From NCBI RefSeq assembly GCF_003171655.1, contig NZ_QFZL01000002.1, positions 310,001 to 374,000 on the forward strand: a stretch of 64,000 nt of DNA, given 5' to 3'. Made by a program: the position numbers and the translations under genes. The notes under the pieces are model-generated. The model saw only the letters and a list, made by a program, of their open reading frames with translations, had not been told where the DNA came from and made no database searches. Positions 7,168 to 16,114 of this stretch are shown piece after piece (within the stretch, counting starts at the first letter, position 1; each line of letters opens with the position of its first letter). This stretch comes from Stakelama portus. GTDB taxonomy: Bacteria; Pseudomonadota; Alphaproteobacteria; Sphingomonadales; Sphingomonadaceae.

Positions 7168-10100
7168 ATGGCACAACTCGATTTTCTCGAAGAAGCAACT
7201 CCACAAGCGTTTTCCCTTCCGGCACTGACCTATGGGCCGATCAAGATGACCATCGGTCAAGTCCGGGCGCAGCTTCGGCCCGCAGCCGAGATTGAACTAA
7301 TTCCCGACGGCCAAATTAGGATTTCGCCACGGAGATTGGTGCCGGTGTACAAGCATCCCCAGGGTGAACGTTACGCGATCGTAGATCGACGCACTTTCGC
7401 GCGGCCAGACGATATCGACGGGCTGCTCCTGCGTGATGACCGGCAGCAGCTCAGCTGGCTGAGCCACCGAATGATTGACGAACTAGAGAGCGCGGCAACG
7501 GCAGACGGCTGGGACTCGACGCTTGCGGCCCGCGCAGCCGCCGCTTGGGACGACAAGTTCAGCTTCCGCACCGAAGTTCCCAATGACGACGGATCGGTTG
7601 ACCCGGGCAACGAGGGCCTGCGGCCACCGCAAATTGGCGCACTGCATGCGATCGGAGCGCATTGGAGCTTGTACAGCCAGCCAGCGACGATCGTCATGCC
7701 GACCGGCACTGGCAAGACCGAAACCATGTTGTCAGTACTGGCCGCCTATGTGCGAAAGCCGTTGCTGATCGTGGTACCGTCGGACGCGCTGCGCGCGCAG
7801 ACGGTCGGAAAGTTCCTTACGCTCGGCCTGCTGCGTCAACTGGGCGTGCTGGCGCAAGACGCCGGAAATCCGATCGTAGGAATTGTCACCAAGGTCCCAA
7901 AATCGTTAATTGATCTGGAGATATTCGAGCGCTGTAACGTAATCGTCGGCACGATGAGTTCGCTGGCGGGCTCAGCGGCGCAATCGCTCGGGCCGGAGAT
8001 TGCGAAACGCGTCGGCGCGCTCATCGTCGATGAAGCACATCACATCGGCGCCGATACGTGGTCCAAGTTCAGAGATGCGTTCGCCGGTAAGCCGGTCTTG
8101 CAGTTCACTGCGACGCCATTTCGTCGGGACGGCAAACTGGTCGATGGGCAAGTCATCTACAATTACCCGCTCAAGCGCGCGCAGCAGGATGGCTACTTCA
8201 AGACGATCACCTTCGAGCCAGTCTACGAGCCTAACCCCGACCAGGCCGATCTCGGCATTGCCGAGACAGCCATCGCCCAGCTACGTCAGGATCTCGACAA
8301 CAAGCTTAACCATCTCATGATGGCGCGTTGCTCGACGATCGAGCGCGCGAGTGCGGTGTTCGACGTGTATCGCAAACTCGCGCCTGACTTGAGCCCGCTC
8401 TTGGTCCACTCGCGGCAGACCGATATCGCCAAGCGCATCGAGAGCTTACGCGCCGGCACGAACCGGATCGCGGTGTGCGTCAACATGCTGGGCGAAGGGT
8501 TCGACCTGCCCGAGCTCAAAATCGCGGCCATTCACGACCTGCACAAGAGTCTTGCCGTGCTGTTACAGTTTACAGGACGATTCACCCGGAGCAGCGGCGA
8601 GCGGATCGGTAATGCGAGCGTCATCGCCAATATCGCCGAGCCGAACGTGTCGACCGCCCTGGAGCGGCTCTACAGCGAAGACGCTGACTGGAACGAACTC
8701 CTGAGCGAAATGAGCTCGGTAGCGGCTAAGGATCATGCGCGTCTCGTAGCGTTTCTCGACGAAGCGCAGCGTCTCGATAAGGGACCGGAAGATGACGACG
8801 CCACCATCTCTCATCAGTTGCTGCGCCCTGGGCTCAGCACGCTGACTTATAAAGCAACGGGGTTCGCGCCCAAGCGATTCATCGAGGGCTTACCCAAGGA
8901 TCATGTTCCATATCGCGTCTGGCTGCACGCATCATCGAACACACTGTTCTTCGTCACGCGCAGCGAGCCCTATATAAAATGGACTCGCTCCAAGGCGGTG
9001 CGCGACCTGGAATGGGCGATTTTCGTTCTCCACTACGATCAAGCAAACGGCCTTCTTTACCTCTCTACGAGCGACAAGAGCTCGACCTTCGAAGCGCTGG
9101 CGCAAGCGGTCGGCGGGACGAAGCTCATCAATGGCGACACGATATTTCGCAGCCTTGGGCGGATCAGCCGTCTGCAATTCCAGAACGTCGGCGTGAAGAA
9201 ACATGGAAGACGCAACCTCTCTTACGCGATGTATACTGGCGCAGATGTCGCCGCCGCGCTCGGCCTCACCGAGAAGGGAAGTTCGGTAAAGGCCAATTTG
9301 AGCGGAATGGGCTGGGAAGGTGGTCGTCAGGTTCTGATCGGATGCTCGCTTAAGGGTAGAATCTGGTCCCGAGACTACGTGCCCATTCCACAGCTCAATG
9401 ACTGGTGCGAGCATAATGGCGCCAAGCTGGTGGATCACAGCATCGACACGTCGAAGCTTATCGACAATGTCCTTATCCCGAGTGAGGTGACCGCGCTGCC
9501 GGCGGTTGAAGTGTTGGCGATCGACTGGCCATTCGAAATGCTTCGGCAATCCGAAGAGCGAGTGGTCTTCGTCAGCGCGACGGCCGAGCACAGCATGACG
9601 ACGACAGAGCTCACACTTCTCAACGTCGATCGGGCGGCGAACGCGATCGAATTTGCAGTCGATGAAGCGTTGACTGGCCGGCTCGGCGAGTTTCGTTTTA
9701 CCGTCGACGCCTCGCGGGGGTTTCGCGTCGTGCAAACGAGCGGAGGGCTCAAGATCGGCTTGACGATCGGCAAGCTCTCCTGCCCGCTCGAGGAGTATTT
9801 CTCGAATTACCCGCCGATCTTTCGGCTCGTCGACCTGACGGATCTCGACGGCAACCTCCATATCGCACCGCAATCGCCACAGGATCTCGTGATCTCAGAA
9901 GATCGATTCGAGGCATGGGACTGGAAAGGAGTGGACCGCACCAAGGAATCCTATTGGAAGGGCGGCGTTGGCCGCGAGGATTCTGTGCAATGGCACGTCG
10001 CCAAACAATATGTGGAGGCTGGATTCGATATCGTCTTCGATGACGACGATGCCGGCGAGGCCGCCGACCTGGTCTGCATGAAGCTGGAAGACGAGTTTAT

Positions 10101-10482
10101 TCGCGTCGCATTTGTGCATTGCAAATATTCGGGCGGCAAGGACGCTGGCGAACGCGTCAAGGATGTCGTGGAAGTAAGCAGCCAGGCCATCCGTTGCGCA
10201 AAATGGAGCGCGAAGCTCCCGCAGCTCAGCCAGCATCTGAAGTTGCGCAACGAGCGGCTGAAAGGCGGGAGAGCCAGCCGGTTCATCGTCGGCACGACGA
10301 CGGATCTGAACAAGCTGGTCAAGCTCAACCGGTTCAAGCCGATGCAAACCGAGATTCTAATCGTGCAGCCGGGTCTTTCACAGTCAAAACGGACCAAGGA
10401 ACAATCCACGGTGCTCGCGGCGGCTTTGACCTATTTGAAAGAGACGATTGGCGTCGACGTCACCATCATTTGCGATGCCTGA
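7168..10482 (+). CDS. SF2 DEAD/DEAH-box helicase with nuclease-like C-terminal domain (putative phage defence)
   Basis: 1104 residues. ATG 7168 has GGAGGG 13 bases upstream. After a 145-residue N-terminal domain come a Q-motif-like LRPPQIGALHAIG, Walker A MPTGTGKTETM (about 177-187), DEAH at 288-291, TATP at 314-317, and in the second RecA domain NMLGEGFD and the arginine-finger motif QFTGRFTRSS. The middle (550-930) is unassigned. The C-terminus has AADLVCM with Asp967 and FVHCKYSGG with Lys986, spaced like a PD-(D/E)xK nuclease core but with His-Cys before the Lys. The plan resembles single-protein helicase-nuclease Abi systems such as Hna. Pairing with the upstream HEPN-like Abi protein suggests a sensor-effector couple; this is inference. 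Confidence 0.8.
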   Translation: MAQLDFLEEATPQAFSLPALTYGPIKMTIGQVRAQLRPAAEIELIPDGQIRISPRRLVPVYKHPQGERYAIVDRRTFARPDDIDGLLLRDDRQQLSWLSHRMIDELESAATADGWDSTLAARAAAAWDDKFSFRTEVPNDDGSVDPGNEGLRPPQIGALHAIGAHWSLYSQPATIVMPTGTGKTETMLSVLAAYVRKPLLIVVPSDALRAQTVGKFLTLGLLRQLGVLAQDAGNPIVGIVTKVPKSLIDLEIFERCNVIVGTMSSLAGSAAQSLGPEIAKRVGALIVDEAHHIGADTWSKFRDAFAGKPVLQFTATPFRRDGKLVDGQVIYNYPLKRAQQDGYFKTITFEPVYEPNPDQADLGIAETAIAQLRQDLDNKLNHLMMARCSTIERASAVFDVYRKLAPDLSPLLVHSRQTDIAKRIESLRAGTNRIAVCVNMLGEGFDLPELKIAAIHDLHKSLAVLLQFTGRFTRSSGERIGNASVIANIAEPNVSTALERLYSEDADWNELLSEMSSVAAKDHARLVAFLDEAQRLDKGPEDDDATISHQLLRPGLSTLTYKATGFAPKRFIEGLPKDHVPYRVWLHASSNTLFFVTRSEPYIKWTRSKAVRDLEWAIFVLHYDQANGLLYLSTSDKSSTFEALAQAVGGTKLINGDTIFRSLGRISRLQFQNVGVKKHGRRNLSYAMYTGADVAAALGLTEKGSSVKANLSGMGWEGGRQVLIGCSLKGRIWSRDYVPIPQLNDWCEHNGAKLVDHSIDTSKLIDNVLIPSEVTALPAVEVLAIDWPFEMLRQSEERVVFVSATAEHSMTTTELTLLNVDRAANAIEFAVDEALTGRLGEFRFTVDASRGFRVVQTSGGLKIGLTIGKLSCPLEEYFSNYPPIFRLVDLTDLDGNLHIAPQSPQDLVISEDRFEAWDWKGVDRTKESYWKGGVGREDSVQWHVAKQYVEAGFDIVFDDDDAGEAADLVCMKLEDEFIRVAFVHCKYSGGKDAGERVKDVVEVSSQAIRCAKWSAKLPQLSQHLKLRNERLKGGRASRFIVGTTTDLNKLVKLNRFKPMQTEILIVQPGLSQSKRTKEQSTVLAAALTYLKETIGVDVTIICDA

Positions 10483-10587
10483 ACGAGGAGCAGGTCACAG
10501 GATATGCTGCAGGAGTTCTGAATGTCCGAGATGAGGGCGCAAGTTGCCGGAATCGCCGCAGTAGAACCCGGACGTTGGATCTTCAGT

Positions 10588-11307
10588 CTACTCAGCATCC
10601 ACCACTCGAAATACGGCACCTGTTCCCGCATCTCGAACCAGGTCGACCCCCGCACCATCCCAGTGATAATCTAGGTGTCGCCCTTGAACAGGGTCTGACG
10701 CGCAGTCAGGATAAAATAGCCCAACACATTCGCCGTTCTGATGCCGGATGCTCGGATAGACCAAACCTTCTGCGCCATTCGTCCTGAGGGTTGCAGCGAG
10801 GGCTTGCGATGCAGCATAGTTGTTGGGATCAAGTGCGGGATCGCCTGCGGCAAGGCTCCTGAGATCGTGAAGATCGGCGCTTACCGAAAGGATGATCTCA
10901 CGGAACTGTGAGGTCCAGCCTGGTGCTTCTACAGTGCGAGCCATGAAGCGGGCATGATGATGGATTGTCTCGAACAGCGCAGTTTCGAATGCATCCCCCG
11001 CGTATAGGACGCCGTAGGTCCCATCGGTGAAGCGACTTGGCCGGTCAGTGCTGACATGCGTGAACAGGGCCATCAGATGGGATGCACCGTTGCCCCCTAC
11101 CCGGCGCTCAGCAGGTACCAGATCGAGATTGCCGATCGTCGCCATAATGCGGGGATTGGTTTTTTGCTCGGCAGAGATCAGCAGCGGCCAGTCTGCGGGG
11201 TCTGCGATATCTTCGAACAGGTCGATCGGTCGAAAGGCACTGCGGATAATCCGTACAGCACCTTTCCACTCGACCTGGGCAACCGGAATCACCTTGGGAT
11301 CAATCAC
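10588..11307 (-). CDS. RES-domain toxin (NAD+-consuming) of an Xre/RES toxin-antitoxin pair
   Basis: 239 residues. RES toxins such as MbcT degrade NAD+ and stop growth when the antitoxin is lost. The RES fold is shown by RIIRSAFRPIDLFEDI at the start, the central RPSRFTDGTYGVLYAG followed by ETALFETIHHH, and EGLVYPSIRHQNGECVGLF near the end, which together supply the conserved Arg, Tyr and Glu of the active site. The start is GTG at 11307. It overlaps the antitoxin stop in the sequence GTGA, the classic coupling that keeps toxin output tied to antitoxin translation. It converges on the helicase gene with 105 bp between. In a mobile element it most likely stabilises inheritance; a phage-defence role is possible. 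Confidence 0.85.
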   Translation of the reverse strand: MIDPKVIPVAQVEWKGAVRIIRSAFRPIDLFEDIADPADWPLLISAEQKTNPRIMATIGNLDLVPAERRVGGNGASHLMALFTHVSTDRPSRFTDGTYGVLYAGDAFETALFETIHHHARFMARTVEAPGWTSQFREIILSVSADLHDLRSLAAGDPALDPNNYAASQALAATLRTNGAEGLVYPSIRHQNGECVGLFYPDCASDPVQGRHLDYHWDGAGVDLVRDAGTGAVFRVVDAE

Positions 11308-11717
11308 CAGGCACCACGTTCGGCATCAAGATAGCGACGCACCCGCATGATATCAGTCAGCTCGCCGCCAAGCATGACGTCGAGCGCGCTCGCTCCGGCA
11401 AAGGCGGCGTTGCCTGCCTTGATCCAGACGTAGCCACGCTGGGCTTCTGAAAAGATGATCCTCAGCGCCTTGTGAATACCCATCAGGTTGGAGAGCCGCG
11501 CCGCACCATCGCGCGAGACACGGCCCGCACCCTCAGCCTTCCACCGCCGGTAGGAGCGAACCGGCATGTCGAGCAGAGTCGATGCCTGCTCGTCTGTGAG
11601 TTCCCATTTGCCGAACAGGTTCAGCACGGCGCGAAACATCGCCGCTGCTTCCTCCTGAGTTACAGGGTCGGGTCGGAAGGCGTGGGGGACGGTATCAACG
11701 GGTTGCAAAGCCAACAT
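11304..11717 (-). CDS. MbcA/ParS/Xre-type antitoxin
   Basis: 137 residues. The ATG at 11717 (MLALQPVDTVPHAF) has GGAGA 8 bases upstream; the longer frame to 11870 runs into the preceding gene and is rejected. An N-terminal HTH-like region (EEAAAMFRAVLNLFGKWEL, then EQASTLLDMPVRSYRRWK) would bind DNA. The C-terminal DUF2384 part (MGIHKALRIIF, NAAFAGASALDVMLGGELTDI) binds and blocks RES toxins in this family. Its stop overlaps the toxin GTG start. The gene starts 61 bp behind the strawberry-notch gene, and that gap holds three TGGCA/TGCCA half-sites, so it probably has its own autoregulated promoter. Confidence 0.85.
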   Translation of the reverse strand: MLALQPVDTVPHAFRPDPVTQEEAAAMFRAVLNLFGKWELTDEQASTLLDMPVRSYRRWKAEGAGRVSRDGAARLSNLMGIHKALRIIFSEAQRGYVWIKAGNAAFAGASALDVMLGGELTDIMRVRRYLDAERGAW

Positions 11718-11730
11718 GACTATTCTCCAT

Positions 11731-11765
11731 ATGGCAGCATATACCATTTTAGATGCCATTTGGCA
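11731..11765 (-). promoter_or_regulatory. Candidate antitoxin operator: three TGGCA half-sites
   Basis: TGGCA at 11732-11736, TGCCA at 11754-11758 and TGGCA at 11761-11765 lie just upstream of the antitoxin start at 11717. The outer pair extends to ATGGCA/TGCCAT. The stretch between is AT-rich against a GC-rich background, as expected for a promoter. Xre-type antitoxins usually repress their own operon through such repeats; binding here is inferred. Confidence 0.45.
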
Positions 11766-11778
11766 AGATGCGTCAAAT

Positions 11779-14700
11779 TCAGTCTGCAAGCCGCGCCAAG
11801 ACCGCCACTGCGTTCGTGGTCGGAACGAAAAGACGCGTCTGATAGCGGATGATCTCGGTGAAACACCCATGTGCTTTGTACCAGTCGAGCCGCGACGCCG
11901 ACCAACCAGCCAGTTCGAGCCGCTGCGCGCCGTTGACCAAGCTACGCTTGAGCGTGAGCGCTTCGCGGCTTCTGATTTGCATCGGCCGCCCGGTCCCGTT
12001 CACCGCATCGATGATTTGCTCTGCCGAGAAGGCATGTTCGTCTTCAAGGCCAAGCGCCTGGCATAGTTCGGGCACGCAATGGAGAGGAACCTCCCGGCCT
12101 AACAGCGAGCGTCCGTCTCGCGCCGAGATCCGGCTGACCCGAACATAGTCGGAAGGTAGTTTGTCCCACACCGGAAGTAGGAGGCCGGTTGCAAGATGCA
12201 GTCGCTCCCGCTTGTGACTTGATGCGGCGTCATCGACCTCCGCCTGCCACAGGCGCTGAAATTCGGTTGGATCCACCGTTTCCCAGTTGCTCTCCTCGAG
12301 TTGATCGGCGGTGATGTGCCCATGCTTCAAGGGACGGACAAGCTCGAAGCGGGCCACACGCATTCCTTCGTCGGTGAGCAGGCTGCGCGCCGGGACAAGC
12401 AGCCCGATCCGGCCTGAGCGCGCATTACGCAGAAGTTGCTGACGCGCACCTGACAAGCCGTAGAGCTCCTCGAGGCGTTCGAGACGCAAAGGCTTGAGCG
12501 CGCGGGCGATCTCAAGTTCCAGGAGATGCGTAGTCGCACCCGACAGCGCATCTGTGCGCAGTAGCGTGTCGGTCAGCACCTCGTAATGCTCGACCGCAAT
12601 GGTCTCGACCCCAATGTCGAGAGTGCCCGCCTGGCGTGCTGCATCGATCCGCGCTTCGACGAGGCCGAGAAACTCGTCAAATATCCCGTTTTGCAGAGCA
12701 ATGGGCAACGCAAGGATGCGATTGAGCCAGCGCTGGATTGTTGGCAGGTCATCGACCATCCCGCCGCCGGGACCTTCGACCCTGAGCCCGCTCAATTCCT
12801 CAAACCGAGAGAGCGTAACGGCCTCCAGTTTGCCTGCGAACAATAGGCCAAACCAGCGATGAAGCGCCTCCTTGGTGTAGGCGCTCTCGAGATTGTCGGC
12901 AGGATCGAAGAGGTTCTGCCCACCCGTCTGGCGCTGCCCGCGGGTTAGCGCGCCGAGGCTGTCAAGCCGACGTGCAATGGTCGATATAAACCGACGTTCG
13001 CCACGCACATCGGTGGTCACAGGGCGGAACAGAGGGGCCGATGCCTGATTGGTGCGGTTGGTACGGCCAAGGCCCTGGATTGCGGCATCGGCCCGCCAGC
13101 CCGGCTCAAGCAGGAAGTGGACCCGGCGCATCTGGTTCTTTGCGGCGAGGTCGGCATGATAACTGCGGCCGGTGCCACCAGCATCGGAGAAAACGAGAAT
13201 TCGCTTTGTCCCGTCCATAAAATCTCGCGTCTCGGCGACATTGGCGCGCGGAGAGCGCGACTGGAGCACCTGGCGCCCATCGCGTCCGACGATCAGGCGG
13301 CGGGTACGGCCGGTGACTTCGGCGACCTGATCGACACCGAACCGTTCGATGATCGCATCGAGCGCCGTCGCGATCGGCGGCAAGGCACAGAGCTGCTCGA
13401 TCATGCGATCGCGCGCGGCAAGCGCCGAACGACAGAGAACAGGGGCACCGTTCTCATCACTCATCGGTTCGGACCGAGCATTGCCGTTCTCGTCCGTAAA
13501 CACGGACATCAACCGCACCGGAAAGCTTTTGGTGAGGTAATCGACTACGTATTCGCGGGGGGAGAGATCGATTTCGAGTGCTTCACGTTCCGCATCGGAG
13601 AGATCAGCGAGGCGGCGGTTGAGCATGGCTTCGGCGGTCGAGACGAGTTGCACTACAACAGCGTTGCCGTCGGCAAGTGCCGTATCAATCGCAGGCAGCA
13701 GGCTCGGCAGCTTCATGGATAGAAGGAGCTGCGCGAAGAAGCGCTGCTTGGTGCCTTCAAACACCGAAAGCGCAGCCGATTTGGCACCTGAATTCAGGGT
13801 ATCGCCACTGTCAGTGTCGACGATCCGCGTTGCCTCGAGAGCTTCGCGCAGGTTGGCATGAATGATTGCCCAGGCGTCTGCATAGGCGTCATAAACCGCT
13901 ACCTGGTCGGGGGTCAGGCAATGCTCGAGAATCTCGTACTCAACTCCGGCGAATGAAAGGGCCCTCGCCGCATACAGACCCAGTGACTTCAGATCGCGCG
14001 CGACCAGTTCCATTGCAGCGATACCGCCATCGCGGATATCTGCGACGAAGGCTTCGCGATTGGCAAAAGCCGTCTCGGGACCCCAAAGGCCAAGACGGGT
14101 GGCATAGGCGAGATTATTGACGTCGGATGCCCCGGTCGCCGAAGCATAGAGCACGCGGGCGCGCGGCAGCAGATTCTGGATGCGAACACCGGCAATGCCC
14201 TGCTCCGATCCCTTGACCTTACCACGTGCGCCTTCCCCGCCTGCGGCGTTGGCCATCGCATGGGCTTCGTCGAAGACGATGAGCCCGTCGAAGTCCTCCC
14301 CTGCCCATTCGAGAATCTGATCGAGCCGGGTCGCGTCGCTTCGACCCGAACGCAGCGTCGGATAAGTCACGAAGAGTATGCCCTCGCGCATCCCGATCGG
14401 GACACCGAGCTTCCATTGGCCAAGGGGCTGGACGTCGATGGGAAGGCCGCCGAGCGCGCTCCAGTCGCGGCGGGCATCTTCGAGCAAAGCTTCGTTCATG
14501 GAAATCCAGATGTGGCGCCGTTTCCCCCTCACCCACCGGTCGAGGATGACGGAAGCGACCTGCCGTCCCTTCCCTGCACCAGTCCCGTCACCAAGAAAGT
14601 AGCCCATACGGTAGGCGTGCCCCTCGGCGCTCGCCTTCAAGGTGCAGCCCTTGTCGTCGGGCTCAAACCGGCCCGGCAGATCGCGGGCATGCGCGCTTGC

Positions 14701-16011
14701 GGCATAGATTAGGGTCTCGGCCTGCGCAGCGGATAAGTCGCCTCCAGCAATGATGCTCGACGGAAGCTGAGGCACCACTTCGGGCACAGGTGCGGTTATC
14801 GAACCCATCGCGACAGATTCGACCAGCGGGGTCGGATGCGGAACACCATCTGCAATCGAGATCCGGCTCGGTCGGTAAGGCAAATAATGCCCAACCTGGC
14901 TTTCGATCGGCGCAGGTGCTTCGAGCGGAGTAAATTCAAGCGGCAGGATTGATGCCGCTGCCGCGGCTGGACGAACCTTAAGTGGAACCGGTTTCGTCCT
15001 GTTCGCCACCAGTCGGAGCGGCAAGGCTGGCCTGGTGCCGATTCTGGGTTCGGCGGGCAGGCTTACCCGGTCAGGCAGCATATCGATCAGCAAATGAAGC
15101 TCGGCAAAGGTTGCCGGCTGGGCTATGATCGGGCTGTTACCATCCTCAGCCTTGTCGAGAACCACGAGCCGGGTTGAGATAGAGGTGCCCTGCTTGACGA
15201 AACCGCGCTCGATCGTCGCGTTGAGACGCAACGAGACGGGACCGGCGATCCCGACAAGAAACTTCGGAAGCTCGAACCATTCGGGCATCACTGCCACCAG
15301 GCGGCCACCGGGCAGAAGGCGCTTCCAGGCAGAACGCAAGTGCCGATCGCCAGTGCGACTATCGTGGCCCCTCTCGATACCGTGTGAATAGGGCGGGTTC
15401 ATCAACACCACGCTCGGACCCACGTCGGGCGTGAGAAGTTCGTCGATCAGTTCCCCGTCAAATCCCGTGACTGTCGCTTCCGGAAACACGGCGCCCAGAC
15501 ATTCGCGGCGCAGCGGCGATATCTCGTTGAGAGCAAGACGCGCAGCTGCCTTTGCCGCCCATACGCCCAGCATCCCGGTCCCGGCCGACGGCTCGAGAAC
15601 CAGTTCATTGGCAGAAATCGCGCATGCCTTTGCAGCCATCCAGGCCAGACGGGGCGGCGTTGCGAATTGTTGCCACTCGATCTGCTCATCGCTCCGATTG
15701 GACTGGGTCGGGACCAGACGTTCGAGGTGCGTGAAAGCCTCATCGGCAGCGCTGGATGGCATCGCAAGAGAGAATTCAATTGCCTGCGCCAGGAACAGCA
15801 CCTGCGCCAATTCAAGTGCGGCATGGGCATCGCGTACGGACCAGCGCCCTTCGGCGTCGCTACCGCCGAAATGATCGGCCATTGTTGCATTCACAGTATG
15901 CCGTGAGATTGCTTGATCTGAACCTAGCCGCGCGGCCAGCGCCTTCGCCGCTGCCAACACTTGCGGCTCGGCGGGATCGGAGAATGCGAAAGCGGTATTT
16001 GCGTGTGACAT
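11779..16011 (-). CDS. Strawberry-notch family protein: N6-adenine-type methyltransferase plus SF2 helicase
   Basis: 1410 residues. The N-terminal third has a DNA methyltransferase core: the SAM-binding LEPSAGTGMLG (139-149) and catalytic NPPY (205-208). A Pro-rich linker (about 320-410) leads to a helicase part with Walker A GDGTGAGKGR (474-483) and DEAH (581-584), then the strawberry-notch C-terminal region with SDAGGTGRSYHAD and an arginine-finger-like GLGRTNRTNQ. AGGAGG 7 to 8 bases before the ATG supports the start. These giant proteins are hallmarks of alphaproteobacterial plasmids and ICEs, and are thought to modify or remodel the element's DNA to protect it after transfer. All motifs are intact and the length is normal. 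The exact activity has not been shown for this group. Confidence 0.85.
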   Translation of the reverse strand: MSHANTAFAFSDPAEPQVLAAAKALAARLGSDQAISRHTVNATMADHFGGSDAEGRWSVRDAHAALELAQVLFLAQAIEFSLAMPSSAADEAFTHLERLVPTQSNRSDEQIEWQQFATPPRLAWMAAKACAISANELVLEPSAGTGMLGVWAAKAAARLALNEISPLRRECLGAVFPEATVTGFDGELIDELLTPDVGPSVVLMNPPYSHGIERGHDSRTGDRHLRSAWKRLLPGGRLVAVMPEWFELPKFLVGIAGPVSLRLNATIERGFVKQGTSISTRLVVLDKAEDGNSPIIAQPATFAELHLLIDMLPDRVSLPAEPRIGTRPALPLRLVANRTKPVPLKVRPAAAAASILPLEFTPLEAPAPIESQVGHYLPYRPSRISIADGVPHPTPLVESVAMGSITAPVPEVVPQLPSSIIAGGDLSAAQAETLIYAASAHARDLPGRFEPDDKGCTLKASAEGHAYRMGYFLGDGTGAGKGRQVASVILDRWVRGKRRHIWISMNEALLEDARRDWSALGGLPIDVQPLGQWKLGVPIGMREGILFVTYPTLRSGRSDATRLDQILEWAGEDFDGLIVFDEAHAMANAAGGEGARGKVKGSEQGIAGVRIQNLLPRARVLYASATGASDVNNLAYATRLGLWGPETAFANREAFVADIRDGGIAAMELVARDLKSLGLYAARALSFAGVEYEILEHCLTPDQVAVYDAYADAWAIIHANLREALEATRIVDTDSGDTLNSGAKSAALSVFEGTKQRFFAQLLLSMKLPSLLPAIDTALADGNAVVVQLVSTAEAMLNRRLADLSDAEREALEIDLSPREYVVDYLTKSFPVRLMSVFTDENGNARSEPMSDENGAPVLCRSALAARDRMIEQLCALPPIATALDAIIERFGVDQVAEVTGRTRRLIVGRDGRQVLQSRSPRANVAETRDFMDGTKRILVFSDAGGTGRSYHADLAAKNQMRRVHFLLEPGWRADAAIQGLGRTNRTNQASAPLFRPVTTDVRGERRFISTIARRLDSLGALTRGQRQTGGQNLFDPADNLESAYTKEALHRWFGLLFAGKLEAVTLSRFEELSGLRVEGPGGGMVDDLPTIQRWLNRILALPIALQNGIFDEFLGLVEARIDAARQAGTLDIGVETIAVEHYEVLTDTLLRTDALSGATTHLLELEIARALKPLRLERLEELYGLSGARQQLLRNARSGRIGLLVPARSLLTDEGMRVARFELVRPLKHGHITADQLEESNWETVDPTEFQRLWQAEVDDAASSHKRERLHLATGLLLPVWDKLPSDYVRVSRISARDGRSLLGREVPLHCVPELCQALGLEDEHAFSAEQIIDAVNGTGRPMQIRSREALTLKRSLVNGAQRLELAGWSASRLDWYKAHGCFTEIIRYQTRLFVPTTNAVAVLARLAD

Positions 16012-16071
16012 GAGAGACCTCCTGAAGAGGCCCTGGGTTTGTCCGGGTGTCCGCTCAGATGGATCCGCCCG

Positions 16072-16089
16072 GGGGCCTCACAAGGCCCC
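16072..16089 (-). other. Stem-loop in the strawberry-notch leader
   Basis: GGGGCCT (16072-16078), loop CACA, AGGCCCC (16083-16089): a perfect 7-bp stem about 60 bases upstream of the start codon, directly next to the shared leader motif. Confidence 0.4.
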
Positions 16090-16106
16090 AAGCCCGCTTT
16101 CCTCTC
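16089..16106 (-). repeat. Shared leader motif, copy A (upstream of strawberry-notch gene)
   Basis: Plus-strand CAAGCCCGCTTTCCTCTC matches the copy before the ParB-like gene at 16 of 18 positions. It lies 77 bases upstream of the start codon at 16011. Confidence 0.4.
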
Positions 16107-16114
16107 ACCGACAT

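Noticed and set aside
14986..14993. Another AACCGGTT, inside the strawberry-notch gene
   Set aside because: It lacks the outer TG/CA symmetry, lies in coding sequence and is far from the glycan locus; one such 8-mer is expected by chance in about 65 kb.
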